Source of the DNA: Nageia nagi | Taxonomy: Eukaryota; Pinophyta | DNA length: 64,000 bases | Direction: 5' to 3' | Assembly (NCBI GenBank): GCA_050084985.1 | Contig: JBITNC010000001.1 | Coordinates: 78,058,001 to 78,122,000 of the forward strand | The notes under the pieces: model-generated | Seen by the model: the letters and a program-made list of their open reading frames with translations, nothing else | What the model was told of the DNA's origin: nothing | Databases searched by the model: none | In this document: positions 21,344 through 32,440 of the stretch, piece by piece | Layout of the letters: every line of letters begins with the position of its first letter | Numbering within the stretch: the first letter of the stretch is position 1 | Translations under genes and position numbers: made by a program

Positions 21344-21884
21344 TTGTATTCTTTTTTCTCTTGTTCTTCTTTACTTAATGTTTCTCCCATGGTTGATATG
21401 ATTGAGGATGATTCTTCACTTGATGTTTCTCCCATGGTTGATATGATTGAGGATGAATATAGTACTACTCCTACTCCTCCAATTAAGGTTCTTATCATAT
21501 CTATTGAGGTTTCCACATCACTTGTTGATGATCCTATTGTACCTACTACCATGATGCCTAAGTGGGCATGTACTACTGTTGAGGATGTAGCTCCTTTCAT
21601 TTAATATCTCTCACCTTCTATAAGTACTCCTTCCACTAGTACTAGCCTTATTTGTCAATCAATTTTAAGTGATCCACAAACTTTGTCACAAGCTTACGGG
21701 ATACAAGAGTGGAATGATACTATGGTTGTTGAGTATTATTCTTTGATGAAGAATAAAATTTGGAATTTTTTTCCTCTTCTTAAGGGAAGAAATTTGACTC
21801 ATTATAAGTGGAATTCTCAAACAAAATATGCAGCAGATGGGTCTATTGATAACTATAAAGCTCATCTAATGTTTAAGGATATAT
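21344..21884 (+). pseudogene. orphan Ty1/copia fragment (pre-RT region and RT start)
   Basis: The frame 21,344-21,604 is a serine/proline-rich spacer of the kind that precedes copia RT and contains a 15-residue tandem repeat (VSPMVDMIEDDSS/VSPMVDMIEDEYS). After a short gap, the frame from 21,683 gives GIQEWNDTMVVEYYSLMKNK, then KYAADGSIDNYKAHLMFKD, the start of copia RT. The homology stops dead at a GT microsatellite; the catalytic part of RT is absent. No LTR of its own, so it is a truncated scrap in unit H. The minus frame 21,310-21,600 is its shadow. Confidence 0.85.
21374..21463 (+). repeat. 45-bp in-frame tandem repeat, two copies
   Basis: CTTAATGTTTCTCCCATGG (21,374) recurs as CTTGATGTTTCTCCCATGG at 21,419, period 45, preserving the reading frame of the copia spacer. 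Confidence 0.9.
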
Positions 21885-21921
21885 ATGTATATATAGTGTG
21901 TGTGTGTGTGTGTGTGTGTAT
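21883..21921. repeat. TA/GT compound microsatellite
   Basis: ATATATATG... then (GT)12 from 21,896 to 21,919. It marks the exact end of copia RT homology and lies at the start of the right LTR-like copy of H. Confidence 0.95.
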
Positions 21922-21939
21922 ACAAAAAACCCTAAAAAC

Positions 21940-23375
21940 TAAAAAATATGTCAAAGATAAAAAGAATGAGTTTTTCACTTGTTGACTTGACCAAAGATAA
22001 GTATTTTATAAAAACCAAAACTCATGAGTTATTTTGAATTTGAAAATGACCCTTCTTTTGGCGAACAAAAGAAGGATGGGTTTGGATATGAATAAAAATA
22101 TTGAATGAACTTTTGTGTAATATCATCATGTAACCCAACTACTAGGATGAAAAGTAGAATAATCAAAATAATATATTTGTAGGGTAGCTTCTTTATCACA
22201 TGCTAGCTCTAAAATACATTTGATGGAACAAAGACTCATCACATAGCTACCACAAACAACACATAATATAATGATATAGACAAGTTTCACTTTGATAATA
22301 CAACCACACTACTTTTGAAATGCATCAAATGCAAAAGATCAAAAGATTAATTTAATCATAATTCAATCAATCAAATTTAGACTATTCATAGGGAATAGGT
22401 TAATCTAAAACATTGATTAAAAGTTAAAAATACAAGTTAAAAAATTTGAACATACCCCCCTTAAAAAGGTAAGTTTTTGAATTATCCTTTGCTTACAAAA
22501 ATAGTAGATAATTTAAAAAAGGAAAAAATTTAGACACCAAAAAATGACCCTTCTTTTGATAGACGAAAGGAGGAAAAAAAAATTAAAGTAAATTAAAAAG
22601 TGTACTACAATCTTCCAAATGCTAATGTGCAACACCTAGATGATGATGATTCACACCAATCACTGGCATCTAGTACCTATACATTGATGACTTTGAAGTT
22701 GGAAAAATTAAAATAAATATGGTAACATATAAAGCATATTATGAAGAAAGAATAGGATAATGGATGACTCACCATCCATCCCATGCATCCCTAATTCAGA
22801 TCACAACTAGGACAAACCTAGATAGGCTTTTCTATCCAAATTTTTATCTCAAAATTGAAAACTTTATTTGTTTCCAAAAGCTATAAATAAAACCTTCAAC
22901 CATGAAGCAAAGGGACCCAATTTGAATGCAAGGTTACTCTGTTAAAACATAACCAAGTTTTATTGAGTTAGATGTATTATTATTTTACATTTTATATGCT
23001 TATTTATGTTCACTTTATGCTGATTTTATTATATGAACATGTATGTTTGATATATTTTTTATTCACATGTGTGCAAAGTCAACAAGTGTAGAGCAACTGC
23101 ACTAATTAGAGAAAGTATTAAAGAGAAAAAAGATATCTAACTATTTTTTTGTAGGTTTCATAACATAATCCTCAAAGCTAACAAACACTAAAATCAAGCC
23201 TATGAAGGCCTAAGCATTATTTTGTAAAAATCCCTTTTGCAAGGAAATGAATGAAAATAGATTCATCATTTGTAATCATTTTGAGGCATACTCAAGAGCA
23301 ATAAAGAAAAATATTGGTTGTAACATGTCTTGTCTTGTTTTATAATAGGGTTACTTTTTGAGTACAACATGTTGA
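21940..23375 (+). repeat. right LTR-like copy of unit H
   Basis: Diverged direct copy of 18,556-19,990 (landmarks listed there). TATA at 22,881-22,890; AATAAAG at 23,300-23,306, a spacing of about 417 against 416 in the left copy. Confidence 0.65.
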
Positions 23376-23447
23376 TACTCCTTTGAAGATCAAAATATTA
23401 TGCATAATTGGTTCAAAAATATTATAGGAATGTAGAATTTAAAGTTA

Positions 23448-23456
23448 ATAATATAT

Positions 23457-23491
<35 letters not shown>
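23448..23491. repeat. TA microsatellite
   Basis: Interrupted (TA)n just beyond the right copy of H. Confidence 0.96.
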
Positions 23492-23930
23492 GATAGGTGG
23501 CATCAAGAGACATCAATTAAAGGACCAAATTATGTTACCACCTATCAAAGATTTAGGATCATGTCATGAATTATCATGCACAACCATTCCACCTTTACAG
23601 GTAGAAAGTCTAGTGTCAAGGCTCCTTCTTGGGCTTATAGTGTACATAGGTAAAGTCTCTTTCTTAGGTTTGTCATTGGATTGATCTATTATCATAAAAC
23701 ATAAAGGTAGTTGAGTGTTGTACATAATAAAAAGGATATTAAATCACTTAATTAAATAAATCATTTCAAATACCTAAATAGAGTATTTTAGTGAAATTAT
23801 AATTCATTTTTATATGTTAGAGGATGCCCCATTTTGAATATGATTTGATACTTTTGGGTTAAAAGGAAATAAAACCATAAATTCAAAGTATAAAAAAATT
23901 AGGTAAGAAAATACTCTCTAGAAAATATTG
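23492..23930. other. no gene seen
   Basis: The 64-codon + frame at 23,490-23,684 starts inside the TA repeat boundary and shows no domain. The stretch lies between unit H and the first copy of the D-associated repeat. Confidence 0.4.
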
Positions 23931-23936
23931 TTGATA

Positions 23937-24970
23937 TGTGTTTTGGTAAACCTAGGGTTTTAACCTAAATGAAATAAATACACCTAAACATTTATTGTAT
24001 ATAATATCTAAGCTATTTAACTTAAATAAACATATATCAATAATAAGGAATAAAGAGTATAGTAGTGTAATAACAAAATTATGAATTATATCAATGTCAA
24101 GATACAAAATGAATATGCATACTAAAGTGATGGAATCAAGTATAAGATAAATACTTGTGTATCCTTACCTATTTTGAAGTCAAGTTTATGTAGGATGAAC
24201 TTATCAAGGAGAGGTGACCTTGATGTTTGAACCAATAGCTAACAATAGAAATAATATCAACATAAGTGCTAGATTCCAAGAGCTCAGTATGAGTGTGCAC
24301 TCCAATGCAAGTGCTAGTGTTTTAGAGGAATGAGGTTTTCCAATAAGGATTGATAATAATAGTTATGTTGACCAGTTGAACCAAGCATTTGATCACAAAT
24401 ATGGATTACATATATTTTCTTGAGTGATAATAAGATTTCAATCTCAATAGGTGACCTTTAGAAACACCTAAGTGTAGGGCATTGACTATCAAAATGTAAT
24501 CTTGATATGCTTTCCCTAGGTTATAGATACTTACATTTATATTATGTGTCATATCACTATTTGATCCCTTATAATAAGGTTGAAGTTGTCTTTTAATACT
24601 TAACATAAAAAATAAGAACACAACCTAAGAAATATGTGATAATAAGGTAAAATATGATTGAATTGTGATAAAGTATGATTAAATATTTATGTAGTGTTGC
24701 ACCTAATTGGGATTGTGTTAAAGGGAACACTTTTAGGTATTAATAAATGCCCTCCTTTGTAAGTATAATGTGAATAAATTTTGAAAATATATTATGCTTA
24801 TAAAGGAAATAAAGGTAAAGAGAAAAAAAATTGATACTTCCTTGGTTTAGCTATAGAACTATCTAAATCATCAAGGAATGATGATGTATATTACCCTCTC
24901 TTTACCTTGGTTATGAGATGTAATGGCTTCATAAAGTAGAATAAACCAAGAGAAAATAATAACCTAAAAA
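23937..24970 (-). repeat. left copy of a dispersed direct repeat (candidate 3' LTR part of D)
   Basis: Shares ordered landmarks with 43,723-44,630: TATGTGTTTTGGTA.ACCTA, AATAAGGAATAAAGAG, GATGTCAAGATACAAAATGA, AAGTTTATGTAG.ATGAACTT, GGAATGAGGTTTTC, TGATCACAAATAT, TTAGAAA.ACC.AAGT, TTTGATCCCTT, AAATAAGAACACAACCT and ATTACCCTCTCTTT/ATTCTACCCTCTCTTT. Same orientation, roughly 80 percent alike by eye. The similarity fades beyond 24,970. Confidence 0.6.
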
Positions 24971-26253
24971 TGAGAGAGAAAAAACACTAAAATTCCAAAC
25001 ATATATGTGATGGTTAACTCATAAAAGATATAGTAGTGATAATAAGAGTAAATCATCATAATATTTCATCATGAATGATATAACAATAATGAAGTAAAGA
25101 TAAAATTAATATAAGTTGCATATATCATCTTAAGAATACTAAATAAATAAATACTCAATATTTCATTTCATTCTTAGATACATACATACAAGATCATGAT
25201 AAATGTGTGTCCACATCATCATGGGATATATGTCTCATTCCTATATGGAACACATGCAATCAAAATCGTATATGCCAACATTATCATGAGATACATACCT
25301 TATTCCTAGATGCAACATATGAAATATCATGTTGATGGTTTGTTGAGATCCAACCAACAAAGGTGACTCAAAGATGATTGGAGGTTAGTTGAGATCCAAT
25401 AAAACAAGGTGACTCAAAGATGATAATAGAGGTTAGTTGAGATCCAACCAACAAAGGTGTCTCAAAGATGATTGGTTTGCATAACAACCCACCCAATGGC
25501 ACTAGTTGACCTCAAGCACCATCAAGGATGTAAATGAAACTATGTTTAAAATTATTGTTATGCGATGATAAATAGAAATATGTATTATTTATATCAATGC
25601 GATGTTGGCTACAAGATTATGTATGATGTAAGTAATTGGTTGATCTATCAAAAGAAATAAGATAGAGATTCCAGGGAACTAAGATGAGTGGTTAAGAGAA
25701 CATATTGGTAAAAGCAAGGAAATAATTGGCACTAAATTGCTAATAGACTCATAAGGACCCTTCATAAATCATATAGATGCATATTAAAACTATGTTTTCA
25801 AAATTATCTCTATGTGTGGATGTGAATGTGCACTAATAAATTTATGTTGTAGGTAATAAATGTTTGTGTAAAAGATTAATGAGCATTTTCAAAAGTTTGT
25901 TGCTTACCCACAAGGAATATTCCATTGATTGGAATTCAAATTTTAACCAAGGACATTGGTAACAATTAATAAAAATTAAACTTAGGGATAAGAAATAAGA
26001 CTTTTCATTTCTTCATAATTAGACTACTTTAGCATCTCCAAAATAATTGAGTTCATAACCCCACCCAATTTATTATTTGAAGGTAGGTGCTAATGATTTG
26101 AAATAAAATCTTGTAGTGTATCAAAACTTTTACAAAAATATCACCATCTCCACCTTTATGTGTAAATATGATGAGGTGAAACAATAATTCTTTTCTTGGA
26201 AGTATTAGTCCTATTTGGCCTATAAATATTGAGAAATTTTAGAGGAATGGACA
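24971..26253. other. no gene seen; possible rest of D 3' LTR
   Basis: AT-rich, no coding signal. If the PPT candidate at 26,254-26,272 is right, this is the U3 part of the left LTR of D, ending in CA (TG in element sense) at 26,253. Confidence 0.35.
25337..25478. repeat. three tandem units of 46-48 bp
   Basis: The unit GGTT.GTTGAGATCCAA, then an ACAAAGGTG.CTCAAAGATGAT part, repeats with starts at 25,337, 25,385 and 25,431. It lies inside the candidate 3' LTR of D. Confidence 0.88.
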
Positions 26254-26272
26254 TTCTCTCCCCTTTCTTCCC
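26254..26272 (-). other. candidate polypurine tract of element D
   Basis: A 19-base all-pyrimidine run on the + strand (purine in the sense of D) followed, in element sense, by TGTCCATTCC. Right form and orientation for a PPT beside a 3' LTR. The matching edge of the 5' LTR near 46 kb was not found, so this is tentative. Confidence 0.33.
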
Positions 26273-27005
26273 AAGAATTTTGGTTAAGAGCCTTGTGGAG
26301 AAAAGGATTTCCTCCTCTTAATCTTGAGTACTTTTTCTTTTGCTTTTTAGTTATTTGGTCTCAAAATGCTTGGTTACATTGTATATTTTGCATTTATTAT
26401 AGTTGAAGAGAGATAGGATCTTTTAATTCTTTATGAAAATATTACTAGTAAAGTATCATGAGAAAAGAATTCAATATAATCATCTAGTACTCTTTCATAT
26501 AAATTCTTGTACAATTGCTTAGACAAGTTGTGATACATTTATAGGTTCATTTAATGATTTTACTATTAACGTAATTTAGGAAGAGACTCCTTAAGAATTA
26601 TTTGATATTATAATTTCTTAGTTATGTAAAATTTGCTTGCATCTATTATAACTTTTGAAAGGTAGATGGACTCATTGAACAATTCATAACTATTAAGGTA
26701 CTTAAAGAGACCTTTTTGTTTGTATATGATATGTAATATTTTGTACTCCTTACCTAATTATAAAGATAAAAAGACAAAACCTTTAATTGCTTAGGAGGAC
26801 ATGAATAGTGTTAATTTTCCAAACCTCCACTTAAATTTTCCATGGTAACAGATGCTAGAAAAAGATTTTAGACTTTAGATTTACACTTGTCTATTAATTT
26901 GATTAAAAAGGGATCTTATGCTATTGTTTGAGAAAAACCATTTTTGTATTTATAAGCAATTCCTAGGCTTTGTGAATTACTCATAATCTATAGTATCAAA
27001 TGAGA
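26273..27005. other. no gene seen
   Basis: AT-rich stretch between the PPT candidate and the PPR relic, no frame of interest. Confidence 0.4.
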
Positions 27006-27009
27006 AACT

Positions 27010-27790
27010 TTTTTTTACTACTCTATGGGATTTCCATATCTTCTTCTAAAGTCTCCATGAAGGTACACACTGTAAAAATGTTGACAAAGGTTATAGTAAC
27101 TATGTTGCAACATGCATCTTATCTAACACCTTATGTGTCTTCTCTACATGCCCACACTTTCATACATGCCTAACAATGCATCCACACTTTATTTAAGAAC
27201 TTACATGATTGAAAGCATTAGTAAAATGTTGACAAAGATTTTGGATTTTTTGTTAAAAGTCCCTTGCATCATTTCAAGAATTTCTTGTATGTATACTATC
27301 CCCATTTCAATCCTATGCATCATATACACTATTAATCAATTTCTAAACCTTATAAACTTTTCCCATGTTCTCATCTGTGGCTCTAGGTGCTCACAACTAC
27401 AACATTTCATGAGAAACCATTCTTATTTACTTTTCAATGAATCTCTTTACCTTCTTTAAAATCTTCCATGGTGGTGCATACCAAAATAATATTGGCAGCA
27501 ATTTCATATTAGCTTAAAATACTATAGCGTTGTCCCAAGAAACCCATTGTATTCCTATCCTATGATCGATGCCTTCCATGAGATTGCATTTCAACCAAGC
27601 ATTTTATCAAGCAATTTCTGAGCCTTGTGCATTCTATCACATCTCGCATACATAGATATTGGGTAGGTATTGTATTCTTTAAGTATTTTGGAAAATAATT
27701 CATGGACTCTTTCTTCATATCTGTATTATGCAAAACCTGCATTCCATGTGACCTCTTACTAAGAATTTTGTTAAACAATTCATGATCTCT
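27010..27790 (-). pseudogene. PPR (pentatricopeptide repeat) pseudogene
   Basis: Minus-strand pieces in several frames, in order: VTWNAGFA, stop, YRYEERVHELFSKI (about 27,740-27,690); MYARCDRMHKAQKLLDKMLG, stop, NAISWKASIIG (27,645-27,560); MEDFKEGKEIH, stop, KVNKNGFS (about 27,470-27,410); KCGHVEKTHKVLDKMHVAT (about 27,160-27,110); and TFVNIFTVCTFMETLEEDME (27,090-27,030). These are successive P, L and S-type PPR units with their usual linkers ('EGKEIH', 'MYA.CG', 'A..LFDKM', 'TF..IL..C...'). At least four frameshifts and several stops; not functional. The relic is in the sense orientation of element D and within its inferred 3' region. Confidence 0.82.
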
Positions 27791-29994
27791 ATCTATTCAG
27801 TTAAATGCGATGAAGATTCTCTTCTATTCAAGCATAATGTAACTGGATAAATCATATTGATGACCAATTATTTTATTTGAAATTCCCAAATTTATTATAC
27901 ATCCTACATTTTGAATGCTAGAATAAAACATATCGATGTTTTTGAACCAAAAATATCTCTTATACTTGATTTGCATAGTCTCTGTTATTGTTGAATCATT
28001 TAGTAAAGTGATACTTTCTGTTAATCACTCCGTATGACCTCTCTTTGCCTGTCTACCTTGTAAATATTTTTATAAAGCATTTTTATTTATTATAATAATT
28101 CAATATTATAAGGTAAAGAATTCTATGTTTAATAGAATTATAATTTATTTAGAAATAGTAAAAGTAAAAGATGTATGAATGATATGTTTGAGAATTTCTT
28201 AAAAGGTTAAACATATAAATATATATAGAGAGAGGAGGAATTGTGAATATGGTAAATAGTTTTGATTAATGATAAAAATCATCAAATATGTGGAATGTAG
28301 TTTTCAATAAAAGAAATTATGATAAACATATGTGTTAATGATATATTCCAGTTTTAAATCTTCGTTGAATGTTTTCTTCTAATAACATTGGAATATATGG
28401 TCAAGGAAGAGAGGTAGCTTTATAAAAGTATAAAACCTCTTGATACTACAAATTTTAATACATGATGTGTTAAATTAGTTGTACATATACATTAAGATCC
28501 AAAGGTAAGAGCTATCCTGATCCTCTTATGCTCGATATCCACTCCTAGTACTTATAACCATTCATCCATGGAAACCTTAAGTGTACGTGAAAAGAAAATT
28601 TGCATGAGCAAGGATAAGGAGTTCTTCTACTACTAAGATCAATATTTAAGAAATCTTTATTAATTTATTTGTTATATTTGATATTGGATGTAAAACTAAG
28701 AAGACTAGCAAGGAGAAAAGCTAATCAATATGCCAAAAGTTATGATCTTTGTATTATTTAAATCATCCATATTAGATCAATGGTACATAGTATAGATAGA
28801 GATTTAACGATAAAGATGAAGGTGAATTGTTATGTACTAATGACATGTTTTAGAGCTATGTTTAACCATAAGAACTATTTTAATTTCTCTTTTTGTAATA
28901 ACTAATGTCTTATCTATTGTACGTATGGATTATGTTTAAATGAGATGCTTTAGTGGATTAAATTATTTATTTCTTGCTTATTGATTATTGAAGGAATTGT
29001 TAACTTTGAGATTTAAAGAGTTTATGGTTTATATAATACATTAAAGAATGAAGTGGGAAACCGAGGCTAGAAAATATCATCAAAGTTACATTACCTCACT
29101 TGAAATTAAACTAGGTTATGGTGTTCATTTTTATTTACAAATTATAAAAATTGATTAACATAATTTATAGATGATTAAAAATTCAAATGATTGGAAAGGA
29201 TCCCAAATTAGTCATAAGGATCCAAATTAGTCATAAGGATCAAATTTAGATTAGGATCATTTAGATAACTTTAAGGACCCTCAAGATTAAAATGGGTATT
29301 AATGGCACCCATTGCGAATGAATGGGATCTTTTGGGATGCCATGGAAAGCACTAAGGGAACTAAATGGTAAAGTTTCTTGAATAAAATTAAAAAAAAGGT
29401 TTGAACTTAAGTGAATGATATTAAATCTTATGGTAGGACATATACCCTTTCTAAACCTTAAGAAGAGGGTAGTGAAGTTCAAATAAAATAAGGGTACGAT
29501 CATCGGAAGTATCCACACATAAGCAAAGTACCTGGTGAATGTACCTTCATAATTATAAAGAAAGATGAGAACTAAATAAGGTCAATAAGTTATCAATATC
29601 TAAACCATGTGGGATAAATGTACCTAAATAGTAAACCTTGAAAAGTTAATGAATCGATCAATGATAAAAAAAAAGTATTAAATTTAGGGGTTTTCAATGG
29701 TGAAAGTTTGAGTAGCATTACAATTTGTTTCTTGACCATGCATGATTATAGTACCAGTGATAATTGGCCATTAATTGATGATTAGTTTAGTCCCAATCAT
29801 TAAGCTAACCCAAGAAAATGCTTAATGCAATCCAACCAAGTGATCATAAAATAGTGATGGTTATTTAATGTCCATCCAACAAGAACATGATGTATCAAAA
29901 AAATGACTAAGCATGATAGAAGTAAATTATGAAGATGTATGTAAAGGTGAAAGAGTAGGGAAAATACTTATACTTACCTTTGATGAACTATTTG
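27791..29994. other. no gene recognised
   Basis: AT-rich, with short frames only (for example minus 29,261-29,518) that match nothing I know. A short direct duplication is present at 29,209-29,247 (CCAAATTAGTCATAAGGAT twice). It is probably D sequence interrupted by element B at 30,000. Confidence 0.4.
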
Positions 29995-29999
29995 ATTTA
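29995..29999. repeat. target-site duplication of element B (left)
   Basis: ATTTA before the LTR, against ATTTG at 36,963-36,967: four of five bases agree, as expected for an old insertion. Confidence 0.75.
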
Positions 30000-30468
30000 T
30001 GTTAGAATTTCTAATGCATTATTATTTAGTATCTAAAAAGTATCTCACTTATTTAATTAATCTAAATACTAAAAAATATTTATAAATACCTTTATAGTAT
30101 TTAAGAATTAAATAAATGCAACTTGATCATTCTTAACTTCATGTAAACCTTGGGTAAAAAGGTGAGTTAAGATGGGTTTCTCTCTATAAATAGAGGGATT
30201 GGCATTGCTGTCACATACACTTGATAGAGCAAAGCTATGATCATGCTTTGTAGGTTGATAGAAAGAGAGAGAGGTTGTAAGTTTTGTAAGAATTATCTTT
30301 GAGAAGTAAAAAATCTTAGTTGAAGTGGAGTACTCTCATCCTTTAGAGGAACCACTATACATGATTATCTCACTTGTGTGTGATTGAGTGTTTATCTCTT
30401 GAGTTATTTATTAGAAGTTAAAGAACACTCGAACGTGATCTTGGGTGTTAGGAGTTTCATCTCTTTCA
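30000..30468 (+). repeat. 5' LTR of element B
   Basis: TGTTAGAATTTC...CTCTTTCA; direct repeat of 36,496-36,962. Contains TATAAATAGAGGG. Confidence 0.96.
30185..30192 (+). promoter_or_regulatory. TATA box of element B 5' LTR
   Basis: TATAAATA followed by GAGGG, the same context as in element A. In the 3' LTR the site has decayed to TCTTAAATAGAGGG. Confidence 0.7.
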
Positions 30469-30470
30469 AT

Positions 30471-30482
30471 TGGTACCTAGAT
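30471..30482 (+). other. primer-binding site of element B (degenerate)
   Basis: TGGTACCTAGAT two bases after the LTR, a mutated form of TGGTATCAGAGC. The position and AT spacer match elements A and C. Confidence 0.75.
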
Positions 30483-30753
30483 CCTTCCTTGAAGGTTCAT
30501 CATTTTTTTTGTGAGGTAAAACCACTTCAAGGTATAATCTCTTTTCACTCCATTTTTTTAATTATTATATGATATCAACATATCTTTGTTATGTGTTAGT
30601 TACCATTTTTTTTGTTTAAAAATTGCTTAAAAATAACAATATACTATTGTTTCTCAATTATACTAACATTCTTATGTTAGTTACATTTTTTTTAAATTGT
30701 TTATCAATAATGTACTGTTATGATTATATTAAAAATTTACAAAATTCTTTTAC

Positions 30754-30755
<2 letters not shown>

Positions 30756-30781
<26 letters not shown>
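30756..30781. repeat. TA microsatellite
   Basis: (TA)13 at the left edge of the SINE-like sequence. Confidence 0.97.
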
Positions 30782-30785
<4 letters not shown>

Positions 30786-30925
30786 AAAGAAAAAATTCTG
30801 ACAATGACATGATAGCGATTCCCATTGGTCGAACCCAGACCTTCTCCTGACACATGGGACTCTTTTCCTATCCGACGAGCTCCTTTATGTCATACCACTC
30901 TTCTATACGATGTCTATTGTGTCAA
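30782..30925 (-). mobile_element. possible tRNA-derived SINE
   Basis: On the minus strand a pol III B-box-like GGTTCGACC (30,827-30,835) is preceded, about 55-60 bases upstream, by GTGGTATGACATAAAGGAGC, which resembles the tRNA A-box region ('AGTGGTA.GA'). The sequence ends in a T-rich tail against the TA microsatellite. The patch is more GC-rich than its surroundings. Layout suits a short SINE inserted in the B leader. No flanking duplication was identified, so this is tentative. Confidence 0.38.
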
Positions 30926-32440
30926 TCCATATCAGCCATGGAAGGAGGAGCCCTTATTCTATGCAGCATAGTTTGAAAAACTCCCTTCAGCGTATTGTTT
31001 TCCTTTTTTTTTTAAAAAAAAAGTTTTTTTAACTCCATCCCTCTCCTCCTAAAATGCTCCCTTTTTTTTTAAAAAAAAAGTGCTCCTCCAAAACTTAATG
31101 CAATTGCAGGTCACTTGATGTAAATTAAAAACTTGCTTTAATTATAGAAAGTGTAGTTGATGAAGTTGGTAAAAGTTCACAAAATTCAATGATCATTTTG
31201 TTTTGATTATTTAATTTTTTTATATAAAAGGGAGGGGAGAGCTATTGTATATACTCTTAAAATTGAAATTTTTTGGAGTTATTTTTCAAAAGAGAAAGGA
31301 CAATTTTTTATCTCATTTAATTAAAAAAGTTACTTAAAAATATTTTTCTTTTAGAAATAAGGGGGAGCTATTACTATACTAAGAAAGGTAATAATTTTTT
31401 TCCTCTAATTTTTTATCTTTTTAATGAAAAAGGGATTTGTTTAAGTGTTTTTTTATCTTTAAAAGGAAGGGAAAATTAATCTTTGTTAAATTATTAATAA
31501 ATATGTGCAAATGTATTCTTTCTTACCTCTTTTGCTAACCTTAATCTTGAAAATGCAAATAGGAGTATTTTTGATGTCTTCTAGGCATAAGAAAGTAAGG
31601 AGTTCCAATTGCAAAAATAAAGATGCTTGATAAGAATATGAAAAAGCTTTGGAAGAAAATAAGGAAGAAAGAACATGAAGATAAAATGCAAAAATGGTCA
31701 ATCCTTACGAGATAAAAAATGAATTCATAGCCTACATGCTTCACTTTCAAACTCATTATACAATGGAATCAAATATTTTTATGATCGAGGAAATGATCCT
31801 CCTCTTGAATTATGTATTCCCTAAGCAAGTTTTTGTTATATTAACCATGATTTTATGATAAGTTGCTAAGACTTGTGTTGATATTAAGCATATTATAAAG
31901 ATCCTAGAGCCTTGTTATGTAACTAACCCAAAACATAGGAAACTACTAACCCCTATTGTGTGTGGTTTTCCTTCTTGTTTCTGGTTAAACAATCAACAAA
32001 TGCTCAAGTTCAATTAGTCAATGGTAAAACATGCACTAACTTTAAATACTAATTACAAAGACTAACCTCAAATGCTAAATACAATTTTAGATTAGGACTT
32101 ACTAACCTTCAAACTACTTAAGGTTAAACAAAGTGCACTAATACGACTTACAATCTTTTAACACTAACTTACAACTTACTAACTACAAATTACTAACCCA
32201 AACAAAGCTACTAACCTACAATGTACCATTTCTTTAATTTATATAGGTTTCTTTCAATTGCAACAATATTAAATAATATTAGTTTATATTGGTTGGTTAC
32301 TTGTAATTGTTATGATAATTGGTTAAATGCTTGATGGTTAGTTAAAATGTTGTTAGTTATATGATTTTGCTACTTGTAATTATAATTATGGTTGGAAAAT
32401 AGTATGTTTTTGCTTCTTATGCTTTAATCACTCAACCTTT

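Larger units (their letters stand above)
18556..23375 (+). mobile_element. Unit H: degenerate LTR-type element carrying a PMD relic
   Basis: Two diverged direct copies of about 1.4 kb (18,556-19,990 and 21,940-23,375) flank about 1.9 kb that holds a plant mobile domain relic in the same sense. Each copy has a TATA-like CTATAAATAA and, about 416 bases later, AATAAAG, as expected for U3-R-U5 order in a + strand LTR. No primer site, PPT or TSD could be fixed, and a copia RT scrap sits before the right copy. Calling it a non-autonomous LTR element is inference; the repeat pair and the PMD relic are seen directly. Confidence 0.55.
30483..32440 (+). other. ~2 kb leader of element B
   Basis: Long noncoding region before gag, as in element A. 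It holds a TA microsatellite, a possible SINE, and T/A-homopolymer-rich sequence around 31,000-31,090. The overlapping minus frames at 31,486-31,756 match nothing. Confidence 0.75.

Noticed and set aside
26219-26230. CCTATAAATATT as a promoter for a + strand gene
   Set aside because: No transcript-like or coding signal follows; it fits the edge of a candidate minus-strand LTR better.
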